DNA of 64,000 nucleotides from Psococerastis gibbosa (taxonomy: Eukaryota; Arthropoda; Insecta; Psocodea; Psocidae), in the NCBI GenBank assembly GCA_963971405.1, contig OZ020489.1, positions 14,782,290 to 14,846,289 on the forward strand, read 5' to 3'. Positions 44,705-55,675 of the stretch are shown here, piece after piece. Numbering within the stretch: the first letter of the stretch is position 1; each line of letters opens with the position of its first letter. The translations under genes were made by a program, and so were the position numbers. The notes under the pieces are model-generated. The model was not told where the DNA came from. It ran no database searches and saw nothing but the letters and a program-made list of their open reading frames with translations.

Positions 44705-44717
44705 TAGTAGTGCTGTG

Positions 44718-45229
44718 CTTGACTTGCCCATTGTCGAATAAATAAATAAAAATAGGCGCTCTCTTATATGTAAAACAATAAAATTCATATGCCCCTCCTA
44801 ATACTGCAAAAACAACGCCCAGGAAATTTGACAGTGACAAACCGCCGACATCCTGACGCCAACATGCTAGCATAAATGACATACAGTATCATAACTTTCG
44901 CAGACACAATAACCTTTGCGATAAACCACATACGGTTCATGGTTGGGTAGACATGGCCGCGCACAGTTCACCTCCAGATCAATAGAGCATCTTTTCTATC
45001 AGTCGATAATTTCGATTCATTAAATGCAAACAAGCCGCCTACACAATCAAGCATGAATGGCCAGCACGACATAACAATATGAGAAGTGGCTTACCCGGCA
45101 TTCGAGAGAAAAGGCCTTATAAATTTAAAAATTGACGTCATGAGTCCGCGTGCATGTCTGTCAAGCTACTCTTATCTATTTTAGCTATCTCCGGTAATAA
45201 CTAGAGAGTTGTCATGATTATGACTATTT
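44718..45229. other. Unassigned stretch
   Basis: No recognisable feature. Confidence 0.35.
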
Positions 45230-45315
45230 CGGTTTAGTCCAGTTGGCAGCAAACTTGGCTATGACATGGAAGGTCACAAAGTTCGAGGCTCGATATAAAA
45301 CGACACCATAACTTA
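45230..45315 (+). repeat. SINE type 3 head
   Basis: TTTAGTCCAGTTGGCAGCAA, ATGACATGGAAGGTCACAAA, GTTCGAGGCTCGATATAAAA. Confidence 0.6.
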
Positions 45316-46429
45316 CCGTAATCATCAATTTAAACACTTTAAGCACTTGACTCCATACATAACCAAATCTAATTACTGTTAAAAGAAACATATCCTTCGC
45401 TTCAATTCAAATATCATGAAAATTTTCAAACATTTAAGAATGAAACTAACCAACTTTACAAACCCCAAGTCTGAAGACTATGGAAGACAGAAAAGTTTCG
45501 GTTTGCGAAGGTCAAAAAAAGCGAGCAATTTCTATAAAACGTTCACGTCGACAAAGGTCTCTTTGTCAAAACGGGTCCGGAATTTGTAAAGCTTTTCAAT
45601 CGAAAGTTACAGTCCTCGGAGACTACACCATGTTTTCGCCATCATTCATTGCTTCCTTTATTTTGATCCCCCCAATGACAATAGGGGGGCAAGGGTGGCA
45701 GGCAGGGGTGGCACGCAGGGGGTGGCATTAGGAATTCAGCCTAAGCGCCCTAACGGCTTACTTTGTTATCTTGATTTCGATTCGTGTCGAGTGATTTTTT
45801 CTGTGTTTTTTGTGTGATTTAGTGTTTTATTCTGTTTAACACTTAACCAATTAATTATGTAAGAATTTTGTGATAAGATTTAATTTATTACGTTATTCCA
45901 AAGTTAATAAAAATGATTCATAATAGTTCAAATGTCTGTCGTCGGACGGTCTACACATAGAGGATTGCGCAGCCCTCTCCAACCACCAGGACAGAAACCT
46001 TACTTACTTACTTACTAGCCAACGCCCACCCGCATTTCGGCCATTTGGTGACGCGCTGACCAGTAGCGACGTGCTATCAGAAACCTCATGCGTCTTTACT
46101 GGGAGGCTTGTCGGCGAATGTCAGAGATGCCAAGAGCTGGCATTGGATAAAGTAAAGTAAGTAGTTCAAATGGAAAATTAAGACTGATTAGATAAGGAAA
46201 TAAATTAGGCGATTGCTCAATATGTACGGGAAAATCAAGGGGAACATTTAAAATAAAAACCTGTGCAGCTCAAAAAATCTTGAGCTTCAAATCCTCATCC
46301 AAAAGCCGTGAAAAGGTCAATGAACACGAGGATGAATCGCCAATTTCCAAGAAATTTTTAATTTTTCATCATCAGGAGCCATTCACGGGAACAACTAAAA
46401 TATGATTACTCTATCCACATACGCAGTAA
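45316..46429. other. Unassigned stretch
   Basis: Short TTAC repeats near 45998-46015; GTGACGCGCTGACCAG repeat at 46049. No gene. Confidence 0.35.
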
Positions 46430-46570
46430 CGTTAGGATGAGTTGGAAACTTATCTTCGCGAGTTGGGAGTCGGTAGACGGTGGAGCGTTGTACAAAAACG
46501 AGATGACTGGAGGAGTGTTGTCGAGCAGACCAAAGCTCATCAAGGGCTGTAGAGCCAGGAGAAGATATAC
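46430..46570 (+). pseudogene. Retrotransposon C-terminal tail fragment (GRPRKRW family), copy 2
   Basis: Reads DELETYLRELGVGRRWSVVQ then KRDDWRSVVEQTKAHQGL-stop, followed by GAGCCAGGAGAAG. Only the last ~40 codons remain. Confidence 0.75.
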
Positions 46571-46929
46571 GCTGTAACACGTGCTATCTCCTTATGGATC
46601 ATAATAACAATAAAATCAGGCAAATAAAATTATAAAATTATAATGACGGAGTTCATTATATCTTACCAACAAAAGCAGGCGGAAAGACGTAGTTTATGGG
46701 CAAAAACAATTGCATCAGCTCAAAGAGAGAAGGCTTCACATACAAAGTCAGTGGTATCATCATTAACCATCTCGTAGTCTTAATTAACTCAAGGTTAAAT
46801 TTTAATTAGAAGCTAAACCTCCCTGAAGGTCTCAGGGTGAGTTGAATAAGCAAGATAGTTTAGCTGGAATGGAACTTGGCAAAACTTATTCAATGATTCA
46901 TAACTTGCAGGCATTCATTTTTGGGCGTT
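46571..46929. other. Unassigned stretch
   Basis: Nothing recognised. Confidence 0.35.
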
Positions 46930-47610
46930 AACATCGTAGTCAATTCAGAGAACTTGGCTGGCGCGTACCGAACGCAATCATTGAGAATTTTTTAAGCTTT
47001 CCAAGTAAAATATGTTCCAAGCTAAATATGTTTCATTTTCCAAATAGGTACAACTAAAAAAATTTCAATCGATGATATGATACTGATAAGTCGATTAAGA
47101 CATCTAAAAATCATAATCAAATCATAAAAAATTGACTGTGACATATGATTCCACGTGGATTTTAATTTGGATAAGTTTTGTTTTGCGAACATGGCTGGCA
47201 CACATTCATTGCGAATTTGCAAAGCTTTCCAAGTAGGCTACAAACGAATGTTTCATTTTCCAAATAGGTACAGTCAATGAATGCACGATGATATGATTTT
47301 GATAAAATGAACATGCAATAAAATCAGAATTAAATGCTTTTGATTAGTCGATAAAGAAGTCGTAAAATCCACCTGCATTGGTTATTGACTGTGACATGAT
47401 TCCATACGGATTTTGATTTGGATAAGTTTTGTAGTTGCGAACTTGGCCGGCGCCCATTCAATGCGAATTTGCAAACCTTTCCAAGTAGGCTTCAAACGTA
47501 CCTTTCATTTTCCAACTACGTACAACCGTAATATGTTTGATGATATGTTTGATGTGATTCCACATGGATTTCGACTTTGATAAGATTTGTAGTTGAAGTT
47601 TAAAAAAACT
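46930..47610. repeat. Tandem array, about three decayed units of ~230-250 bp
   Basis: GCTTTCCAAGTA or CCTTTCCAAGTA recurs near 46997, 47226 and 47478. Each unit has TTTCATTTTCCAAATAGGTA, a GATGATATGAT motif, GACTGTGACATGATTCCA and GATTTTGATTTGGATAAGTT then GCGAACTTGGC. Confidence 0.8.
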
Positions 47611-48276
47611 CTAGGCTACAAACAAGATTTGCTTAGTAATAGAACAAACGTTATTACTCTTTTATTTCCTATTTGTTAAAATAACAACCGCATTAAATAC
47701 TTTCGAATAGTCATAAAAAGACACCTAAACATCCACCAACTGTTGGCTGCAATATGCTTCCATACGGGATTTCACGTGAAATTTTGCAGTTAGTTGTCAC
47801 TGGCTTATATTAGACCACACAATTTTGCTCACCAAGCTGTACAAACGCTAAATAATTATTTGGTTATAACCATCTACATTTTGATATGAATGTGGAACAA
47901 TAGAAAGTAATTAAAAATCTAATATTATGAGTAAAACAGCACAACGCTGCTACCTGCATACGTGCACTACAGGGAGTCATTAAAGTCGGGAAAAATGTGT
48001 AAGGAAGTCAAGCGAACATAATGCGAGATGTGATAAAGATAAAATGCTTGCTTACGACCATAGAGTACAGATAAAAGAGCATGCAGACAGAGCACAAATC
48101 TCCATAATAATCGTAAAGTAAGAGCGGTGAAGTCAGCGCCATAAGAAAACTAAAAACATCCCATCATGAAATGAAATAACGGGGTTCATAAAAGATTCAA
48201 CCTTAACCGTAAAAAGAGCTCAACTAAAAATGCCACAACAGCACAACTCTGGCTTGTTGCAGGTTTAAGTTGCAGA

Positions 48277-48308
<32 letters not shown>

Positions 48309-48970
48309 GTATAATTTAAGATTAAGGCGGGGAAACTACAATTAAGAGACTAATGAACTCACCCCTCTTGGTAATTTCTTCGATTCCATATCAAGTTTTA
48401 TGAAACCCCAAAACGTAAATTTTTCCCAAGTTACTTTTTGTAAGAGTCTATTATTACTAAACTATGTTGTCATGCTACAATCTAATAATCTACGTAGGAA
48501 AAAACATAGACAAACTTTATAACATACGCAACAAGCCTTTAAGCAGTAACCCAACAAGTAAAGTCAGCTTTACAAATTTCAGGGTTATAGTTTGGCTATG
48601 ACGGGTACATGACCCTGCGTAGCCTACAGCGAAAATACAACAGCAGGGAAGGCAATGTTTGAAAAGTGCCCAACCGAGATCTCTAACAGCGAAACACGAC
48701 AGCTAAGGGGTGAGTAGAGGATGAAGGAGGTAGGCAATTTAAATGAAAACCACGGGAAAGGCCAGGAAACCATAGCCTTTAGGGGTTGTTTTCTCATCTT
48801 AAATTTTTCACTTTGCGTATAAATTGTATAGGAGGATCCCAGGGAAAAAGTGTATGTTAACTGGACGTTTTGGTCTTTCGCTCTCACATTTATGTACTGC
48901 AATAAAAAGGTTATATGGGCAGGGGAGAAGAAAAAGTTCGAAAACACACATGGACACTGGAGGGTTAGCT
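47611..48970. other. Unassigned AT-rich stretch with (TTA)n
   Basis: A (TTA)n microsatellite lies at about 48278-48307. No gene I can support. Confidence 0.4.
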
Positions 48971-49273
48971 TAAGCGGCGTCCACACTATTTGGCAAAGCC
49001 ATGCCAATGTGGAGGTAGACGTTGGTATGTGCCGCTGAGCCAACGGCTGGCCGCAGCAAATCGCTAAGTGTCGGTCTCCATCAAAGGAAGCCAGCGATAG
49101 ATCGTTCATTGCGGCACGCAGGTATATTATCCTATTCAATCCACCTAGTATGACATTTTGCGGATGAATGCCAACGTTCGGTGTGGACGGGAGGCCAACA
49201 ATCAGATTTGCCGCGTTGGCTATTCCACATAGGCATTGCCAACAACCAATGCGGCATAGTGTGGACGCCGCTT
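48971..49273. mobile_element. MITE with AAGCGGCGTCCACACTAT ends
   Basis: Left AAGCGGCGTCCACACTAT, right ATAGTGTGGACGCCGCTT: perfect 18-base inverted ends 303 bp apart. Internal repeats of GCCAATGTGGA / GTTGGCTATTCCACATAGGC give partial internal palindromy. The target duplication is not clear. The 227-codon minus-strand frame at 48624-49307 owes half its length to this element and is not a gene. Confidence 0.85.
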
Positions 49274-50319
49274 CAGACGACGTGGTATTCAGGGCATATT
49301 GCCGCAAACCTATTCCAACTACTACACCGCCTTCTGAAGAATAGCCACAGAATATGGGTTAATTGTAAGAGTGGGCCTGGAGGCCCCAAAATTCGGCCAT
49401 ATGGAAAAAAAAGTTACATTTTTTCTTCATTCACAACAAGTACATAGCTAAGTAACATCGCACAGATATGAAGGAAATTCCATCCTCATCTTGGAAATGT
49501 AGAGCCATCAAATACCCAAAGTTATCGCAAAGGTTACCGTATCAACAGTATGACAACAATGAACATCGAACTTCTAAAATATCAATACCACTTGAGAAGC
49601 AATGAACAGAACAGCCATTGATAATTGACTACTCCCTACATTATTGAAAACTATTTCCCGGATACGAAAACTACCGTACGTTACAACTATTGGCATAATA
49701 AATGGAACTCTATATGCAGCACAGAAAATGGAATTATTCTTTATAACACAATTCCAGGAAGTAAACGACACAATAAACATTCTGTCCTATATTGGTCTCA
49801 ACAGGAAGAGAGGATCCTGTATTTACCCTTTTCGGTATCTAAAGTTTGTTCAGGGATAACAAACCAACAAGAAACGCTTTCGTTCAATCAATATGCACGA
49901 GCAAACCGGCAACGTTATGGTTTTACGATTATTGGAAACACACCCATATCGTACTTGATTATTGCACAAGTTATATACGGACTGACTGGCCTTCAATAAG
50001 ACTTGTTATTCCCCATCATCCCATTCATTTTTTTTTTCCTTTCAAGATTTTTATTAAGTTCCAACGCGACATATAAATCAGGAGCTGTTTTATCTCAACT
50101 CTCATGTTTTTTTTTTTTTTTTAATAGCCTTCCTTTTCACGGATTTCGACACATGGCTATGGGAGCGCCAGGAATTCAAATAATGCCGTATACTGGTTGT
50201 AATACGTTTGGAGCCCTTTTTAGGCTCGTCGCTGGAAAAGTTTCCTAATCTATATTTTTCAAACGATGGGAACCACCCTGAAGCCGCGATTACACCAGAA
50301 GTTGCCAACAATTATCGGG
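49274..50319. other. Unassigned stretch
   Basis: T-runs at 50030 and 50107. No family recognised. Confidence 0.35.
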
Positions 50320-50475
50320 ACACATGGACGGATACAGGAGTAGCTGCCCCATCCCCCCTAAATTTAGTACATCTGTTGTAAGTTAATTTATTACACTCCA
50401 ATTTAATCTGTTCTATTTTGAGTCACAACTGCCCCGCCCCCCCCCCCCCCAATGGGCTGGATCCGTCCTTGCGTC
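50320..50475. mobile_element. G-tract MITE (family G), copy 6
   Basis: ACATGGACGGATACAGGAGT then AGCTGCCCCATCCCCC at the left; CCCCCCCCCCAATGGGCTGG then ATCCGTCCTTGCGT at the right. The inner part (TTTAGTACATCTGTTGTAAG) matches 35705-35760. Confidence 0.75.
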
Positions 50476-50477
50476 TG

Positions 50478-50550
50478 GGTTCGATGACTGTGAGGCCCCT
50501 GCCTCTCTTAACACAGCAGGCCATTTAAGTCCAACCTATGTTAAATAACA
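50478..50550 (-). repeat. Dispersed repeat family V, copy 3
   Basis: TTCGATGACTGTGAGGCCCC then TGCCTCTCTTAACACAGCAG is the reverse complement of the family V middle. Confidence 0.6.
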
Positions 50551-50644
50551 TCCTTTCCTGTGCATTAAAAAAAGGAAAAAACACTGAGGCACGACAATCC
50601 AGTGTGGTTTTAGGCCTGAGGACTGAGTCCAATTCTCTATTGGG

Positions 50645-50815
50645 GTTACTGTGGTGAACAACATGTACAGTAGCGGCGTTTACCCCCATTGATGAAGGTA
50701 AGGTTCCTATTAAGATTGGGTGGAGCCAGACCTGGTGAAAAATTTCTTTTTATGTCGAACTTCGAACTTACGTTTCATAGCCGAGTTTCCTACCAACTGG
50801 ACTATTCCTACTCTC
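50645..50815 (-). mobile_element. SINE type 3, copy
   Basis: Minus strand: AGTCCAGTTGGTAGGAAACT, GGCTATGAAACGTAAGTTCG, then AAATTTTTCACCAGGTCTGG, TTCATCAATGGGGGTAAACG and CCGCTACTGTACATGTTG, paralleling 58255-58435. Confidence 0.65.
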
Positions 50816-52100
50816 TTTGTATTGAGCCATTTATAAAATCACAACTGTATTTGCCAACCCATGAAACGCAATTGACGGCGCCAACGTTATTGCTTAAGTG
50901 CCCCCTTTATCTGCAGTAATAATTCGCCTACATCAACTTTACAATGTCTCATTGTTATCAATCTCAGCCTCGTATCGTATGTGCCAGGTTAGTATATTCA
51001 CAGCTGCTAGGACGAGACGTGTAAATGTGGCCGTACTCGAATAGCCCAGCAGACCTACCATGGCGTGTAAAGAATAACTTATCTGAGGATAACCGAAATT
51101 AGAGGATATGGAGCCAGCGGTTAAGACGAGCGGCTAAGACGACGGGAGATACAAGGAAGAAGTAATTTAAACTGGGAAGAAGATTGCCGGATATATGAGA
51201 AGTCTGGGGCTCTCATCAGAGGACGCAAAAAAAAAAAAAACAGGGGTATCATGTGGAAAAAATTTCCGTAAAATATCGATCATAGAGCCATAATTGAGAT
51301 ACCATAAAGTAAAGAAATGCTCCTCTACATTTTGATGTGTAGTGTGTGCCCGCCACTAATATCATTTAGCCACAAATTCGATGGGTTCCGTTTTCTCTTA
51401 ACTTTGTATTTAGCCTTTACAAGCAGGAAGTTTTTACAAAGGTAGCCACGAAAAATCGAAAACAAAATTGGACAAATTTGCCCTATTTTGCTATGCTGGT
51501 ATGAAATTTTCGTAACCTGAGAATGCCAGAAAAGGGCTGCTGAGACTACTGTATATTGTATATCTACCTTACCTTTGTACCTACAGTACATCAATTGCTG
51601 ACTTTCTTATTTGGTAATTTTTATTATGAAACCAAAAAAGGGCAGCTAATTAGAGGTAAAATGAGGAAACACAAGAACAAGTCGTTTGAAGTAAACTTTT
51701 CCTTCAATTTTCATAAACATTTTTTTTTTAATGCAAATTTCCCGCTCTTATTTTGTTGAAGCGAGTTGTGGCCTTCGTGTACGGGGGAAATTGCAAGTGA
51801 AAAAGATGGAATAATCTTAAGCCCCCCCCCCCCCACCTCCTCCTTCAATCAGCAACTTGACTCCTAATGAAAGTCTACGGGTAAGTCGCAAAGTAAGAGA
51901 GGGGGGGGGGGTGAAATCCCTCGGGCGTTGTGTTGCCAGTCGGTGTGTTAAATTTTCATAACGATAAAACTTGGGGTGCTCCGTATAATCCCAACACCCC
52001 ATCATCTTCAACAGCTATATTACGTGTACAGCGATTTTCGTCTTCATGCGTGTGCGAAGCCTTGCACTTGCAGGCATCATAGGAGTTGGTTAGTTTGTGA
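50816..52100. other. Unassigned stretch
   Basis: C-run at 51822-51833 and G-run at 51901-51910. Nothing else. Confidence 0.35.
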
Positions 52101-52640
52101 GACGGTTATTGCGTACCTACTGAACAAGATGTACAAAGCAAGCATGACAGGAAGGCGACTGGCCGGACGTCCTCGAAAACGCTGGAAGGATCAGTTGGAA
52201 ACTGATCTTTGCGAGTTGGGAGTCCGTAGATGGTGGAGCGTTGTACAAAACCGAGATAACTGAAGGAGTGTTGTCGAGAAGGCCAAATCCTACCAAGGGC
52301 TGTAGAGCCAGAAGAAGAAGACGTTATTGCGTACCTTCCGAACAAGATGTACAAAACAAGCATGACAGGAAGACAACTGGACGGACGTCCTCGAAAACGC
52401 TGGAAGGATCAGTTGGAAACTGATCTTCGCGAGTTGGGAGTCCGTAGATGGTGGAGCGTTGTACAAAACCGAGATAACTGGAGGAGTGTTGTCGAGAAGA
52501 CCAAAGCCTACCAAGGGCTGTACAGCCAGAAGAAGAAGACGTTATTGCGTACCTTCCGAACAAGATGTACAAAACAAGCATGACAGGAAGACAACTGGAC
52601 GGACGTCCTCGAAAAAAGCTAGAAGGATGAGTTGGAAACT
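52101..52640 (+). repeat. Tandem array (218 bp x 2.5) of a retrotransposon 3' end
   Basis: GTTATTGCGTACCT(A/T)CCGAA-type starts at 52105, 52323 and 52541, exact 218 bp spacing. Each unit reads MYKTSMTGRQLDGRPRKRWK, DQLETDLRELGVRRWWSVVQ, NRDNWRSVVEKTKAYQGL in frame, then the AGAAGAAGAAG tail, which joins directly to the next GACGTTATTGCG. Unit 1 has a TGG-to-TGA change (DN-stop); unit 1 ends in TAG and unit 2 in TAC; unit 3 breaks off into unrelated sequence after GAGTTGGAAACTG. Confidence 0.88.
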
Positions 52641-54370
52641 GTCCAAATTGACTGGGCTATTACTGAATTGTGTACGTTAGGTTAGAGGTTAGACAATATA
52701 TACAACCAAATTCGCAAAGACCACCAGAATAACAAAAAAAAAAAGCGATACACAGACCAACTATCCAAAAGATTGAGTGGTGAGTCCCTTGCAAATTGTC
52801 AGCACATTAAATCAATTTCAAGTTCTCATCCTCCCGTGACCTTTCCTTTGAATTTACCATGCCTATTAGCCTAAATTTAATATCCCCTTGCGGCCTTGCG
52901 TCATCCCACTATCATCTAGAACAGCTTTGCAGCTATATCGCCCCCGCTGCATCTTCTACAGCACGAAACTCCAGTTTGATTTATTGAATACAACGTGGGG
53001 GAACAGATGGTTGCAAAAGGTTGAAATATCTAACCTCCCCCCCCCCCCCCCCCGTTCTAACCCCCTCCTATTTCTTCGCTTCTCCTTAGGCGAAAACAGA
53101 GAACATCACTTTCTCTCATGAAGAATCTTTCGCAAACCATGAAATTTCACTGAGCAACTTCTTTGGGGTTTCGTGAATCAAGAATTGTCTTGGTGTTTCA
53201 AAGCATATCGAAACTTTGAATCTAAATGTAGTGAATGCGATGGCAAAGTTTTGACGGTTTACGTAAGTTAGTTCATTTTCACGGGACATATTATAATGCG
53301 AAAAACTTATCTCTAAAACAGTCAGTTCTATAGTACTTGTACAGTATATGATGCAAAATATGAACTTTATATGCAAAATGCGGAAACACTGTGAGACAAT
53401 ATGAATTATATTGTAGAAGTTTTGCTTATCTTTCATTATTCTAGAGCTGTTTTAATGAATAAATGTTGTACAGAGAAAGTTTTTGCGACGGTCCCGAACA
53501 TTTTGAGATTTGGCGCAACTAGAACCCTAGGTGCAACGCATTAGGAATGAATATTTAGGGAAGTACGGATAATTTCAGACATGCATCGGTTAGTTTACAT
53601 GACAGATATATAAGGCTAAGCTAAAAGCACTTCTGACCCCATCAGAAATGAAAAAAGTTTAAAGTTTTAGGGTTAGCATGAAGCCTTTTGTTTATTTTTC
53701 AATAAAGTCGTTTTTCATTTCATTTCAAAGAAGTTTAAGGGGGCTTGTCGCAACTATTTTATGGCTATGTATGGTGTATTTAAATGGTGTGCAAATGGTC
53801 CTTTTTAGTTAATAGTTTTTTAGTTTTCGTTACATATTTGTATATTTACCTTCTTTTTAAATTAAGGTAAATTTGTACATTTTTTTATATGGTTAAACAT
53901 TGTGTAATATTTATTTTAACATTATGGGTTAGTTGTAAGAGTTCAAATTCGCCCATGCGGAAAAAAAAATTTCTTTCTTTCTGAGCGCCTACCACAATAG
54001 GCGCACAGAAAATGGCGGCAGCGTCATCTTCGGTTTTCCTCTTCCTTTTTGAGCCTGATGCCTTTCCTGCATTTACTAATTTATTGTATTATCCTTCCTC
54101 TGAATTGAAGTCCGCGACCGCCTCCTAACATCAGAACAGAACGTGGGGAACTGAAAGTCCTATGTTTAGCCATGGCAAAAAGTTTTCTTTTTTATCTAAA
54201 TGAGAGCCAACTACAAATATTAAATTTCACTATCTGCATACGTTTATCAGAATATTTCTCACAAAACGAATGAAATTTCAAGTCGGAGCTTGCTTATCTC
54301 CCCTTGTCATGTCAAGAAAGTAGATAACAAAATATTTGTAGTGTAAAGCAATATCTGCAATTAGAATTGT
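52641..54370. other. Unassigned stretch
   Basis: A short TTAGGTTAGAGGTTAG motif near 52677 and a C-run at 53037-53054. No gene supported. Confidence 0.35.
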
Positions 54371-54915
54371 ATTTAGAAGAGACGGGACATTCGTGCGGGC
54401 CAAAAATAATTTTTGAAACCTGGGGCAACCGGATGCCACTTCTCCTACGACCAGCCATTAAGAGTGTACAGCCCGTAAGAAATTGGCAGCCCGAAATTTA
54501 ATACTTTTTATTTTTTATTTAATTAATCAAGCATGTTATTAAAGATTTGGCTCATCAAAATTGCAGAAGACTACTTCATGCATCATATAATAAGGTATTT
54601 TTAGTTTTCGAAATTGTATTTTTTTCATAAACATGATATTTTCTAAACATTAACTTTTCACGTATAATCGATTTTATAAACAAAATACAATTTCGAAAAC
54701 TAAAAATACCTTATTATATGATGCATGAAGTAGTCTTCTACAACTTTGATGGGCCAAATCTTTAATAACATGCTTAGTTAATTAAATAAAAAATAAATCG
54801 TATTAAATTTCGGGCTGCCAATTTCCTACGGGCTGTACACTCATAAAAAAAAAGTATCAGTAACACCAGGATTCAAAAAATATATTTAGCGCGCTCAAAT
54901 GTCCCATCTCTCCTA
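54371..54915. mobile_element. MITE family Q, copy 3, carrying a nested palindromic MITE
   Basis: Left end AGAAGAGACGGGACATTCGT then CGAAACC-like TTTTTGAAACCTGGGGC; right end AATATATTTAGCGCGCTCAA then ATGTCCCATCTCTCCTA. The centre is split by the family P element at 54467-54843. Confidence 0.8.
54467..54843. mobile_element. Palindromic MITE (family P), copy 2, nested
   Basis: Left TGTACAGCCCGTAAGAAATT, right AATTTCCTACGGGCTGTACA; arms of ~160 bases (GGCAGCCCGAAATTTAATAC, ATGTTATTAAAGATTTGGCT, CTACTTCATGCATCATATAA, AAATACCTTATTATATGATG) are mirrored with few mismatches about a centre near 54655. Confidence 0.9.
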
Positions 54916-55269
54916 CTATCTGCAAAAATCATGGATAGAAAAAATTGACACCTGCGCGCGACAAACTTTATGGCGTCATCATCCATTCATGCCACTCATT
55001 GGTTCCAGCAATTTGGTAACTGACTGTTAGCTTACCGTACACTTTATCTTACCAACTTTGAAGGCACCTTCGACTATAACGTTATTGCAGCCTAATATAC
55101 TACTACTATTGAGAGGGGCATACAAGCTTTGTGCTATTTCCCCTCCACCCCTCAGTCAGCACTAGTTGAGGCTTTCTTCTTTTAATCAGGGGTCAAAATG
55201 TTTCTCACAGAGCAGACCAACAACACCTTTCTTTTCAATATTTCGAGAGGGGTCGGGCCCTCATCCTTC
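54916..55269. other. Unassigned stretch
   Basis: Nothing recognised. Confidence 0.35.
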
Positions 55270-55675
55270 CGGAAGGCGGGGTTTCCACCGACCTCTCATT
55301 GCAGAATGCACATACGTTGACGTGGTAGCAGATATCATTAATACGCAGGCGGGGTTTCCACCGACTTCTCATTCGAGAATGCAAATGACATTGACGGAAA
55401 TTTTTGTTTTACTCTATGCCATTGTTAAAATTGATCAATGATCATGGAGTAAAATCACAAACAAGCAAACTAAAATTAAAAAATGGCGTCATGGGATATG
55501 TTAAGTACAAATATTTTAATATATTTCTATAATAAGAAAAATTCAAATTTCCGTCAATGTCATTTGCATTCTGCAATGAGAGGTCGGTGGAATCCCCTCC
55601 TAAGTCTTGAATGTCTGCTACCACGTCAACGTATGTGCATCCTGCAATGAGAGGTCGGTGGAAACCCCGCCGAAG
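55270..55675. mobile_element. MITE family R, copy 4, both ends partly duplicated
   Basis: Left: GGCGGGGTTTCCACCGACCT appears twice (55277 and 55350), separated by the GACGTGGTAGCAGATATCAT module. Right: GAGAGGTCGGTGGAA appears twice (55578 and 55648), separated by CTTGAATGTCTGCTACCACG. The core is in the orientation of copy 2. Confidence 0.85.

Noticed and set aside
48624-49307. 227-codon open frame on the minus strand
   Set aside because: It runs through the 303 bp MITE with AAGCGGCGTCCACACTAT ends and unrelated flank; no domain or codon signature of a real protein.
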